The notes under the pieces: generated by a model
The model's database searches: none
What the model saw: the letters and a program-made list of their open reading frames with translations, nothing else
What the model was told of the DNA's origin: nothing
DNA from: Pollutibacter sp041183265
GTDB lineage: Bacteria > Bacteroidota > Bacteroidia > Chitinophagales > Chitinophagaceae
DNA: 64,000 nucleotides
Direction of reading: 5' to 3'
Assembly (NCBI GenBank): GCA_041183265.1
Contig: JBEGMC010000097.1
Location: forward strand, 29,320 to 93,319
Shown here: in pieces, positions 26,982-35,697 of the stretch
Layout of the letters: each line of letters starts with the position of its first letter
Numbering within the stretch: position 1 is the stretch's first letter
Position numbers and translations under genes: made by a program

Positions 26982-27650
26982 TTACTTTCCGCTTTGGATT
27001 TGCTTTTGACGGGTAACATACAAAGCAGTTCCTGCAGGTGCGTCTTCAGGCGAGGTTACAAGAAGAAATTTGTTTTGATCGTTCTTCTTGAATGCGTTGA
27101 GGACGTTTTTGAACTGAGGATACTTGGCATTGTTGTCGGCCTTGATCAGCAGGTTCAGTTTTTTTCCAGAGTATGCAGACAATGCATCTCTGACCCAATA
27201 ATACAATTCACCGCCTGTAGTATCTGAACAAGGAATACCCGGTTGTTTTTTGAAAACTTCCTTGGTGGATGGCTCTTCAGGATCCAACGATAAGAGTCCT
27301 TTCAGCTGGCTGAAGGGAACTCCAACACTTGGCGCGTTGATGAAATTTTTAATTTCTGCGGGACCCAGTCCGAGATTCCTGGTCTGATTCATGTTCTCAA
27401 TCAATAACTGACGAGACTGTGGATTGTCCATGGAAACGAAAACCCTGCCACCTTGATCGATCGATATCATCAATGCATCCTTTTCTGGCAATGCCTGTGA
27501 AGAAACAGAATTGGGTGTAGTCACCTCAACAGGTTCTTCCGGCTTGAACTTGGTTGCCAACATGAAAAACGACAGGATCAAGAACGCCACGTCTACGAAG
27601 GGCGTCATGTCGTTTTCGGGTGCATGTTTTTTTATTTTGACACTTGGCAT
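26982..27650 (-). CDS. exbD: ExbD/TolR-family protein (first of two)
   Basis: ExbD paralogue of 222 residues, longer than the second copy. The motif APENDMTPFVDVAFLILSFF carries the conserved Asp at the start of the single membrane helix. The periplasmic part is extended and has a region near 140-150 (KKQPGIPCSDTTGGE) absent from the other copy. It lies 55 nt downstream of exbB. Confidence 0.92.
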   Translation of the reverse strand: MPSVKIKKHAPENDMTPFVDVAFLILSFFMLATKFKPEEPVEVTTPNSVSSQALPEKDALMISIDQGGRVFVSMDNPQSRQLLIENMNQTRNLGLGPAEIKNFINAPSVGVPFSQLKGLLSLDPEEPSTKEVFKKQPGIPCSDTTGGELYYWVRDALSAYSGKKLNLLIKADNNAKYPQFKNVLNAFKKNDQNKFLLVTSPEDAPAGTALYVTRQKQIQSGK

Positions 27651-27705
27651 GTTTACATTTTTTTAAATGAAGCTATCTAATTTCCATTCTTGTGAACAGA
27701 AACAA

Positions 27706-28566
27706 TTACTTGTACTGAGAAGCAAAGCTCTGAGTGAGGGTAAATCCAGACTCATCAATACCGTAAGTGATAGCATCAATTCTTGTGGTAAACACGTTGT
27801 ACATCATCAAGGCAACGGAAGAAGTACCGATACCCAATGCTGTATTGTAAAGTGCTTCAGAGATACCAACCGCCAATTCAGCAGCAGCACCTGATCCACC
27901 TTCTTCACCAAGAGAAGAGAATGATTTGATCATACCCAATACCGTACCCAACAAGGCAACCAATGTACCAAGTGAGGTCAAAGTAGAAAGGAATACCAAG
28001 TTCTTTTGCAACATGGGAAGCTCAAGCGCAGTTGCTTCTTCCACTTCTTTTTGAATGGCAAGCACTTTCTGCTCTGTATTCAAAGCACTGTCAGAGATCA
28101 TCTCTTTGTACTTTTTCAAACCTGCTTTCATTACGTTTCCTACACTTCCCTTTTGCTTATCACATTCTGCAAGGGCAGCATCAACATTTTTGTTGGCAAG
28201 ATGAAATTGCACCTTGCGTACAAACTCATCGTTGTTTCCTGTACCGCTTGCTTTCTTAATAGTAAGGAAGCGCTCGATTGAAAACACTACTACCATCAGG
28301 AAGGCACCGATCAACAATGGTACGATGATACCACCTTCGTACATTCTGTTCCAAGCACCCTTGGGACCTTTATGGGATGGCCAGAAACCACCTAACTCAT
28401 CGGGCTTGGTAAAGCCGTCAGGATTTCCCAAAATGAATCTCCAGATACAATATCCGGCAATGATGCAAATGATTGGAGCCAGATAAGAAATTGCGTTACC
28501 ACCACCTTTTTTGGGTTGTGCTGATGTGGTTGACTTAGCAGCCGCTGTTGGTTTTGTTTCAGCCAT
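27706..28566 (-). CDS. exbB: MotA/TolQ/ExbB proton-channel protein
   Basis: Inner-membrane proton-channel subunit of 286 residues that leads the TonB operon. A low-complexity N-terminus (TAAAKSTTSAQPKKGG) precedes the first helix, a second helix lies near 80-100, and two helices in the C-terminal half carry the family pattern LVALLGTVLGMIKSF. It forms a pentamer around ExbD in the family. Confidence 0.93.
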   Translation of the reverse strand: MAETKPTAAAKSTTSAQPKKGGGNAISYLAPIICIIAGYCIWRFILGNPDGFTKPDELGGFWPSHKGPKGAWNRMYEGGIIVPLLIGAFLMVVVFSIERFLTIKKASGTGNNDEFVRKVQFHLANKNVDAALAECDKQKGSVGNVMKAGLKKYKEMISDSALNTEQKVLAIQKEVEEATALELPMLQKNLVFLSTLTSLGTLVALLGTVLGMIKSFSSLGEEGGSGAAAELAVGISEALYNTALGIGTSSVALMMYNVFTTRIDAITYGIDESGFTLTQSFASQYK

Positions 28567-28706
28567 GACTTACGTTTTTTGGTTAAAGATTTCGTTGGTT
28601 TTAAAATGTTTACAAGAACCTCTAAAATAACCTTTTGTATTCAAGAAAACAAAAGTTTAAATGGAGGGCAGAGCAAGATAATAAAATTGATTAAAAAATG
28701 CAACGG

Positions 28707-28754
28707 GGTGAAAAAAAATTAAAAAAAATCCAACACGGCACAATTTTTTTCACC
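28707..28754. repeat. Inverted repeat in the exbB-metalloprotease intergenic region
   Basis: The 272-nt gap 28567-28838 between divergent genes is AT-rich and holds no gene I can support. Inside it GGTGAAAAAAA (from 28707) pairs with TTTTTTTCACC (to 28754), an 11-bp inverted repeat around about 25 nt. It may be an operator or a chance product of A/T runs. TATATTTA at 28810-28817 is a weak -7 candidate for the metalloprotease gene. Confidence 0.45.
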
Positions 28755-28838
28755 AAAAATCATCCAGGTGTAAATAAGAATTAAAAGGAAGATAATGCCC
28801 GCGAAACACTATATTTACCCACTCTAAAATCCACAAAA

Positions 28839-31397
28839 ATGAACATTTTTTCAACCAAGGCTTTATTCCTGACATGTAGCATGTTATTGGGAATGGAATC
28901 CATGCAGGCACAGAACCGCAGAGACCAACCCCCTACTGCTCCCCCTGCTGCACCAGCTGCAGCACCTGCTGCTCCTGCAGCACCCCCTGCTCCCAGAACG
29001 GGACCAAGATCATACAAAGAGCTGATCACTCCAAAAGCAAAGACCAGCAAGGGACTTTTCAACGTACACAAAATTGATGACAAATTCTATTTCGAAATCA
29101 AAGAGTCGCTTTTTGGAAGAGAAATCATGGCCATCACAAGATTTTCCAAAGTAGCCGGCGGCGGCGGTGTGTATGGTGGTGAACTTGCCAATCAACAGGT
29201 AGTGAGATTTGAAAAAGGTCCTGATAACAAAGTATTCATGAGAGTTGTCACTGTCATCAGCGTTGCCGATTCTTCTCAACCAATTTATAAGGCAGTTAAA
29301 AATTCCAATCTGGATCCCATTGCTGCTTCATTTGATATCAAAGCATTTGGCCCTGATTCAACAGGTGCTATTATTGATGTGACAGATTATTTTAAAGGAG
29401 ACAACCAAGCGGTTTCCATGAGTCCATCTGCCAAAAGAAGATTGAACCTCACTGCCATTCAATCTGACAAATCTTATATCGAATCCATCAAAAGCTTTCC
29501 CATCAACACCGAAGTAAGATCTGTGAAAACTTTTGGTGCCAGTGCAGCCATGCCTGGCATGGGCGCTGCACCATCTCCTTTCCCCAGCGCTTCCCTGCCT
29601 GCGGCCAACGCAGCGGGTGTGGTAACACTTGAAATCAACAACTCTTTCATTCTGTTGCCGGAAAAACCCATGCAGAAAAGATTGAACGATATCAGAACAG
29701 GATATTTTGTAGATGACTATACTGTTTACAGCGATGATCAACAAAAAACAGAAGAATCATCTTTTATTGTTCGTTGGAAATTGCAACCCAAAAAGGAAGA
29801 TCTGGAAAAATGGAAAAGAGGTGAATTGGTTGAACCAGAAAAACCCATTGTATATTATATAGATCCTGCCACCCCTAAAAAATGGAGACCTTATCTTATC
29901 CAGGGTGTGAACGACTGGCAAGCAGCCTTTGAAAAAGCAGGATTCAAAAATGCCATCATGGGTAAGGAATGGCCTGAGGGCGATTCAACCATGAGCCTGG
30001 AGGATGCACGCTACTCTGTGATCAGATACTTTGCATCGGATATACAAAATGCGTATGGTCCAAATGTACACGACCCCAGAAGCGGTGAAATTCTTGAAAG
30101 CCATATTGGCTGGTATCACAATGTGATGAGCCTCTTGCATGATTGGTATTTTGTTCAAACAGCAGCGGTTGATCCTGAAGCACGCAAAATGAAATTTGAC
30201 GATGACCTCATGGGTAATCTCATCAGATTTGTTTCTTCACATGAAGTGGGACATACATTGGGACTCAGACACAACATGGGATCCAGCAGCAAAACACCTG
30301 TTGAGAAACTGCGTGACAAGGCTTGGGTTGAGGCAAACGGACATACTGCCTCTATCATGGACTATGCTCGCTTCAATTATGTGGCACAACCTGAAGACAA
30401 AATAGGCAGGGCTGGTCTATTCCCCCGCATTGGCGATTATGACAAATGGGCGATTGAATGGGGATATGGATATGGTGCAGACAATGAGGAAGATGACAAA
30501 AAACAAAGAAACAAATTGTACAACGAGCGACTCGCAAAGAATCCCCGTGTTTGGTTTGGCACTTATGAATATGGCAATCTCTCCGACCCAAGAACACAAA
30601 GTGAAGATTTGGGTGACAACGCCATGAAAGCAAGCGACTATGGAGTCAAAAACCTGAAAAGGATCATGGCCAAATTGCCTGAGTGGACAAAAGAGGAAGG
30701 CGACAGGTATCAAAACCTGCAACAGATGTACGGACAGGTTGTATCACAATTCAACAGATACCTCGGACATGTTTCCAGAAACATTGGAGGATATTATGAA
30801 ACGCCGAAATCGGTAGAACAATCAGGTGATGTGTTTGAGGTTACACCAAAAGCGATTCAAAAAGAAGCTGTTGCTTTCGTAAATAACCACCTTTTCACTA
30901 CCCCTGAATGGATGTTGAATTATGAGATCTTGAACAAGATCAACAGCCCTGTAAGTGATCAACTCAGTACCATTCAAGACAATGTGCTGGGAAGTATTTT
31001 GTCTGCGTCAAGGTTGACAAAAATGGCGGTACATGCAAACAGATTTCCAAATGCCTATACCGTTGATGAATTGCTGACCGACATGGAGAAAAATATCCTG
31101 AGTGAATGGATTGCCAAAAAAGCAATCGATGGCCGCAGAAGAAACTTACAGAAAAGCTATGTTGAGAGAATGATTGCATTGCTTGGAACCGGTGCAGCAT
31201 CTCCTGCATTGGGCGGATTCACTGTAAGCATGTCAGTTGACAGCAAAAAGACAGATGTTTACTCTGTAGTAAGAGGACATTTGAACGCAATGAAAAATGC
31301 ATCACAGGCTGCAGCTTCCGTTGCAACAGACAACATGACCAAATATCATTTACAGGATATAACTGAAAGAATCAAGAGGGCTTTGGAGCCTAAGTAA
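28839..31397 (+). CDS. Exported zinc-dependent metalloprotease (DUF5117/DUF4953 type)
   Basis: Secreted or periplasmic zinc protease of 852 residues. A signal peptide ends near MQAQ (residues 23-26) and is followed by a Pro/Ala-rich stretch (about 30-52). The metzincin zinc motif H468-E-V-G-H472-T-L-G-L-R-H478 is complete, with DYARFN about 30 residues later as a likely Met-turn region. The layout matches the large zinc-dependent metalloproteases common in Bacteroidota. Physiological substrate is unknown. The gene stands alone and ends 60 nt from the convergent permease gene. Confidence 0.9.
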   Translation: MNIFSTKALFLTCSMLLGMESMQAQNRRDQPPTAPPAAPAAAPAAPAAPPAPRTGPRSYKELITPKAKTSKGLFNVHKIDDKFYFEIKESLFGREIMAITRFSKVAGGGGVYGGELANQQVVRFEKGPDNKVFMRVVTVISVADSSQPIYKAVKNSNLDPIAASFDIKAFGPDSTGAIIDVTDYFKGDNQAVSMSPSAKRRLNLTAIQSDKSYIESIKSFPINTEVRSVKTFGASAAMPGMGAAPSPFPSASLPAANAAGVVTLEINNSFILLPEKPMQKRLNDIRTGYFVDDYTVYSDDQQKTEESSFIVRWKLQPKKEDLEKWKRGELVEPEKPIVYYIDPATPKKWRPYLIQGVNDWQAAFEKAGFKNAIMGKEWPEGDSTMSLEDARYSVIRYFASDIQNAYGPNVHDPRSGEILESHIGWYHNVMSLLHDWYFVQTAAVDPEARKMKFDDDLMGNLIRFVSSHEVGHTLGLRHNMGSSSKTPVEKLRDKAWVEANGHTASIMDYARFNYVAQPEDKIGRAGLFPRIGDYDKWAIEWGYGYGADNEEDDKKQRNKLYNERLAKNPRVWFGTYEYGNLSDPRTQSEDLGDNAMKASDYGVKNLKRIMAKLPEWTKEEGDRYQNLQQMYGQVVSQFNRYLGHVSRNIGGYYETPKSVEQSGDVFEVTPKAIQKEAVAFVNNHLFTTPEWMLNYEILNKINSPVSDQLSTIQDNVLGSILSASRLTKMAVHANRFPNAYTVDELLTDMEKNILSEWIAKKAIDGRRRNLQKSYVERMIALLGTGAASPALGGFTVSMSVDSKKTDVYSVVRGHLNAMKNASQAAASVATDNMTKYHLQDITERIKRALEPK

Positions 31398-31406
31398 TTA
31401 AGTATT

Positions 31407-31451
31407 CAGTTAACAGTTGACGGTTAACAGTTAACTGTCAACTGTTAACTG
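31407..31451. repeat. 45-bp near-perfect palindrome built from GTTAAC/GTTGAC units
   Basis: Arms CAGTTAACAGTTGAC (31407-31421) and its exact complement (31437-31451) enclose GGTTAACAGTTAACT, which extends the symmetry with one G-T pair. It fills the gap between the convergent metalloprotease and permease genes, so it may end transcription from both sides; it could also be a dispersed repeat. There is no long T run. Confidence 0.75.
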
Positions 31452-31457
31452 TAATTT

Positions 31458-32741
31458 CTACTCATATCTCAACGCAACTATAGGATCCAATCTGGATGCC
31501 TTCATGGCAGGATAAATACCTGCGATCAATCCAACTGCTGAGCAGATCAAGATTCCAACACCAATGATTCCCCATGGAATAAAAAATGCTGTATTCATGA
31601 GGCTTCCAACGAGGTTGCCGATGATAACACCCAGCAAAATACCAATGGCAGCTCCCATGAGACTGATCAAAGTTGATTCAAATAAGAATTGTGCGCGAAT
31701 AGAGTTTCGCTTCCCTCCCAATGCCTTGATCAATCCCACTTCTTTGGTTCGTTCTGTAACTGCCACCAACATGATGTTCATCAAGCCAATGGCTGCTCCG
31801 ATGAGGGTGATGAATCCAATGGCTCCTGCGGCTGCAGAAATAGTACCCAGCAGTTTGATAAAAGTTTCTGCTATACTGTCGCTCTTGTCAATGTAAAAAT
31901 TATTGTCCTCTGTCGTTGTCAGTCCTCTTACATTTCTGAAATACCCCTCGGCTTCACCAATAGCAGGTTGCAGCCGATTGATATCGTCTACCATCACAGC
32001 AAGTTGATAAGATTGATTTTTATTGGCATACCGTTGTTTGACATTGGTATAGGTCGCAAAAATCACATTGTCGGCCTGTAAAAAAGCACTGGCCCCTTTC
32101 TCTTTGGTGACACCTATTACTCTGTATTTGTTTGCGCCTACACGAATGACTTTATCCAGGGCCCTGTCGCTTCTGGAGCCAAAAAGTTTGGTTGCAACGT
32201 CCTTTCCTATGATACAAATATCTTGTCCGCTTTCGATTTCATTTCGATTGAAATTTCTTCCAAATGCAATTTCGTAGCCGTTCAATTTGAGGTAGTTGTC
32301 ATCTCCCCCATTCAATGAAACAGTTGGATTTGTTTTTTTATTTTCATACGTCACCACCTGGCTTCTCGGACCGTTGATTCCAATACTGACGGCAGATGGG
32401 AACTCATACCCTTCCTTGAATTGTTTGGCTTGTTGATAGGTGATAATTTGACCTGTGCTGGATTTCTTTACCCTCCGCTGTGAACCTACTTTTGATTGAG
32501 TAACATCCGCACGATCTCCTCCTCCCATCATCATCCTCCGCTCTCTGAACCTGATGCTGAATGCATTGGCACCCATCGTTGAGAAACTGTCGCGCAGGCT
32601 GTTGTTCATGGCCTGAATGGCTGTAATAATGCCAACAAGCGCCATGATTCCAAATGCAATAATGGCAACAGTAATTCCAGTGCGAAGTTTGTTGGCTCTT
32701 ACTGTTCTCCAGGCAAGAGAAAGGTTATCAGCTAATTTCAT
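31458..32741 (-). CDS. MacB/FtsX-type ABC transporter permease
   Basis: Permease of 427 residues. One N-terminal membrane helix (about 20-45; LRTGITVAIIAFGIMALVGI), a large periplasmic MacB_PCD-like domain (about 50-270), then three helices (about 300-420) of the FtsX fold, with KEVGLIKALGGKRNSI before the third. The family moves lipoproteins, peptides or drugs, or passes mechanical signals to periplasmic enzymes. No ATPase gene is adjacent, so its partner must be elsewhere. It is separated from nuoN by a terminator. Confidence 0.88.
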   Translation of the reverse strand: MKLADNLSLAWRTVRANKLRTGITVAIIAFGIMALVGIITAIQAMNNSLRDSFSTMGANAFSIRFRERRMMMGGGDRADVTQSKVGSQRRVKKSSTGQIITYQQAKQFKEGYEFPSAVSIGINGPRSQVVTYENKKTNPTVSLNGGDDNYLKLNGYEIAFGRNFNRNEIESGQDICIIGKDVATKLFGSRSDRALDKVIRVGANKYRVIGVTKEKGASAFLQADNVIFATYTNVKQRYANKNQSYQLAVMVDDINRLQPAIGEAEGYFRNVRGLTTTEDNNFYIDKSDSIAETFIKLLGTISAAAGAIGFITLIGAAIGLMNIMLVAVTERTKEVGLIKALGGKRNSIRAQFLFESTLISLMGAAIGILLGVIIGNLVGSLMNTAFFIPWGIIGVGILICSAVGLIAGIYPAMKASRLDPIVALRYE

Positions 32742-32745
32742 GAAG

Positions 32746-32778
32746 TAAAATTAGTGAAAGACGGAGAAGCGGTTCAAA
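32746..32778 (-). promoter_or_regulatory. Likely promoter of the MacB/FtsX-type permease
   Basis: On the minus strand TTTG (32775-32778) lies 21 nt before TAATTTTA (32746-32753), one base off the -7 consensus, immediately before the start codon. It supports separate transcription from the nuo operon. Confidence 0.5.
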
Positions 32779-32808
32779 AAGATTGATGAACGGATGTCAA
32801 AGCATGAT

Positions 32809-32827
32809 AAAAAACAGCTTTCTGTTT
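32809..32827 (-). terminator. Intrinsic terminator of the nuo operon
   Basis: On the minus strand AAACAG-AAAG-CTGTTT runs into TTTT, directly at the nuoN stop codon (32826-32828). Confidence 0.6.
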
Positions 32828-34199
32828 AGATAAGGCTCAAAATCAGGTCGGGGTGAATGCCCAACACAATGATCAAAACAGCATTCATGAACATCATCCA
32901 TTTGAAATAAGGAGAAAATGCTGTAGGATTACCCGATGCAGCCTCCTTGAAATACATCGCCTGAATGACCCTGAAATAATAGTAGACACTCACTGCAGCA
33001 CAGAGTACCGCTGCAATGACCAACCACAACATGCCGCCTTCTCTGATCACCGCCAACAGCATATAATACTTGGCGAAAAATCCTGCAGTAAGTGGAATAC
33101 CTGCCAAAGAGAGCAAAGAAATCAGCAATGAAAGTGCTATGATGGGATTCGACTTTGCGAGTCCGTTGAATGAATCAATAGAGTGGTCTTTCATTTTTGA
33201 AAGCACCGCAAATATTCCCAATGTGGCAAAACTGTATCCGGCGAAATAAAGCAACAAGCCCTGTTTGGCAAATGTATTGATGGCAAAAATCGATAACATC
33301 ATAAATCCTGCTTGTGCAATGGAAGAATAAGCCAACATTCTTTTCACACTCTGCTGAAATACAGCAGTGATATTTCCAATCAACAGTGTTGCCAACGCAA
33401 TGATGGCCACCAATATTTTCCATTGTTCATGCAACTTGCCAAATGCATGATCGAACAGTGTGAGAAAAGCAAAAAATGCAACGGATTTTACGATGGTTGC
33501 CATGAATGATGTGAAAACTGTAGGTGATCCATCGTATACATCAGGTGTCCAGAAATGAAATGGTGCAGCAGAAACCTTGAATGACATGGAAGCGAGGATG
33601 AGCAACATGCCTGCAGCTTTCATGGGTGTCATCACACCAAATCCAGCCCTGATTGCATCGAGATAGAAAGAACCTGTATCGCCATATATCAGGGCGATGC
33701 CCATGAGCATCAAGCCGGTCGAAAAAGATCCCATCAAGAAATACTTCAGTGCAGCTTCATTGCTTTTCAGGTTGGATTTATCGCTTCCGGCCAACACATA
33801 GAGTGGTATGGATACAATTTCAATTCCTAAAAACAACATCAACAATGATCTAAAACCTGCAACAACAGCGATTCCTGTCAATATGAAGAAAACCAAAGCA
33901 TACAGATCTGAAGCAGATTTTCCAGAAGCATGAATATCATCTCCTGAGAGGATGAAATAAACGAGTGTACTTATCAAAATGATCATGAGAAATGCCAAAC
34001 CATAACTGGTATACTGCAGCATTCCTTTGGTGTCGATGGTGACAAATGGGATTCCGCTCAGAAATTCATAAGCAGTAGCCCCAATGATCAAACAAATACC
34101 TGCTATGGCCATCAGATGGATGCTGCGCCTTGATTGTAGAAAGAAGCCCGCATACATCATCAGAACTCCCCAAACAGCTGAAATTATTATAGCATTCAT
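32826..34199 (-). CDS. nuoN: NADH-quinone oxidoreductase subunit N
   Basis: Antiporter-like membrane subunit of complex I, 457 residues and about 13-14 helices, in the proton-pumping arm. Family text includes FKVSAAPFHFWTPDVYDGSPT with the key Lys, and RMLAYSSIAQAGFM. It is the last gene of the 14-gene operon, 16 nt after nuoM. Confidence 0.95.
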   Translation of the reverse strand: MNAIIISAVWGVLMMYAGFFLQSRRSIHLMAIAGICLIIGATAYEFLSGIPFVTIDTKGMLQYTSYGLAFLMIILISTLVYFILSGDDIHASGKSASDLYALVFFILTGIAVVAGFRSLLMLFLGIEIVSIPLYVLAGSDKSNLKSNEAALKYFLMGSFSTGLMLMGIALIYGDTGSFYLDAIRAGFGVMTPMKAAGMLLILASMSFKVSAAPFHFWTPDVYDGSPTVFTSFMATIVKSVAFFAFLTLFDHAFGKLHEQWKILVAIIALATLLIGNITAVFQQSVKRMLAYSSIAQAGFMMLSIFAINTFAKQGLLLYFAGYSFATLGIFAVLSKMKDHSIDSFNGLAKSNPIIALSLLISLLSLAGIPLTAGFFAKYYMLLAVIREGGMLWLVIAAVLCAAVSVYYYFRVIQAMYFKEAASGNPTAFSPYFKWMMFMNAVLIIVLGIHPDLILSLI

Positions 34200-34215
34200 A
34201 ATGGTATGTATCGGT

Positions 34216-35682
34216 TTATGAATTGTAACGATTTAAAATCAAACCCATTGCGTCTGAAAACATCTGAAAGAATGGTTGGGGATAAATACCAACAACCAAA
34301 ATCAAGACAGTGAGTATGATAAAGATCACAACTTGTGCCCCTTTGATGTCTGTCATAAGAGCCGCTGCCTCGCTTTCTGTGCCGTAAAAAACATTCTTTA
34401 CCATATTGAGTGAGTACACTGCGCTGAATATGATGCTCAATCCGGTGAAAGCTGCGAGCAGTTTATTGACCTGATAGATGCCATTGAAGATCATGAATTC
34501 ACCAATGAATGCATTGGTAAGAGGCAAGGCTACATTGGCAAGTACTGCTATTAACATGAAGATGGACAAAACAGGTGCCTTCTTGGCGAGTCCACCTAGT
34601 TGTGAAATGGTTAAGATGCCTGTTTGTTTCTCTATCAGATATGCAACAATCCACAATGCCAAAATATTGACGCCGTGATTGAACATTTGAATCAATGCTC
34701 CAGATATGGCCACCTCTTTGAGTGTAAGGATGCCCATTGCCATGAGACCAATATGGGCGATGGATGAATAAGCAATGAGCCTTTTGATGTTGTCTTGATA
34801 GATCGCAACCAAGGAGGCGTAGACCACACCAATTGCAATCAATATCAACAACGCAGTATTGAATTGCTTTACTGCCAATGGAAACAGAGGCATGATCCAT
34901 CGCAACAATCCAAACAGTCCCATTTTCACCATCACACTGCTCAATACCATGGTAACAGGTGCAGGGGATTGTTCGTATGCTTCAGGCTGCCATGTATGCA
35001 GTGGGAAAAGAGGCATCTTGATGGCAAAAGCAACGAAGAAAGCCGAGAACAACCAGTACTGCTCAGTTGCAGTATTGGTGAGGTTAAAAAACGCTGAGAG
35101 TCCGAATGATGTTGCATTTGTTTTATTGTACATGTACAGTATAGCGACCAACATCAGAAGAGATCCTATGAATGTGTAAATGAAGAATTTGAAGGTTGCC
35201 CTGATCCGTTTTTCACCTCCCCAAATAGAAGCGAGGAAATAAACCGGAATCAATGCAAGTTCCCAAAAGAGGTAAAATACCAATGCATCGGTTGCCATGA
35301 AAACCCCTACCAGTCCACATTGAGTAAGCAACATGAGTCCATAGAACCTGTTCGCGTCTTTGTATTGGTCGAAGGGAACCAAGATAAATACAAGCAGGAA
35401 AACGATGGCAGTGAGCAATGACATGGTCCTTGTCAATCCGTCGAGTATCAATCCAAAATTGCTCCCGATGGAAGAAAGCCATTCATAGCTGACCTGATTC
35501 AGCTGCATGCTCTCTTTGCCTGAGAAATTCATGCTGACCATCAGCACCAGCAGGGATGAGGCAGCAAAAACAATGGCACTTGATTTTGCTTGTTTGGCAT
35601 CTTTCAAAAAGAAGCTGAACAATCCTCCGAGAAGAGGAATCCAAATCAGCAGTGCGGGAAAATTATCAACGGCAGCGAACAT
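34216..35682 (-). CDS. nuoM: NADH-quinone oxidoreductase subunit M
   Basis: Antiporter-like membrane subunit of 488 residues. Conserved WELALIPVYFL carries the membrane Glu; KMPLFPLHTWQPEAYEQSP and RLIAYSSIAHIGLM are diagnostic of NuoM. It pumps protons together with NuoL and NuoN. It lies 15 nt after nuoL. Confidence 0.96.
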   Translation of the reverse strand: MFAAVDNFPALLIWIPLLGGLFSFFLKDAKQAKSSAIVFAASSLLVLMVSMNFSGKESMQLNQVSYEWLSSIGSNFGLILDGLTRTMSLLTAIVFLLVFILVPFDQYKDANRFYGLMLLTQCGLVGVFMATDALVFYLFWELALIPVYFLASIWGGEKRIRATFKFFIYTFIGSLLMLVAILYMYNKTNATSFGLSAFFNLTNTATEQYWLFSAFFVAFAIKMPLFPLHTWQPEAYEQSPAPVTMVLSSVMVKMGLFGLLRWIMPLFPLAVKQFNTALLILIAIGVVYASLVAIYQDNIKRLIAYSSIAHIGLMAMGILTLKEVAISGALIQMFNHGVNILALWIVAYLIEKQTGILTISQLGGLAKKAPVLSIFMLIAVLANVALPLTNAFIGEFMIFNGIYQVNKLLAAFTGLSIIFSAVYSLNMVKNVFYGTESEAAALMTDIKGAQVVIFIILTVLILVVGIYPQPFFQMFSDAMGLILNRYNS

Positions 35683-35697
35683 AATGTAATCAGTGTT

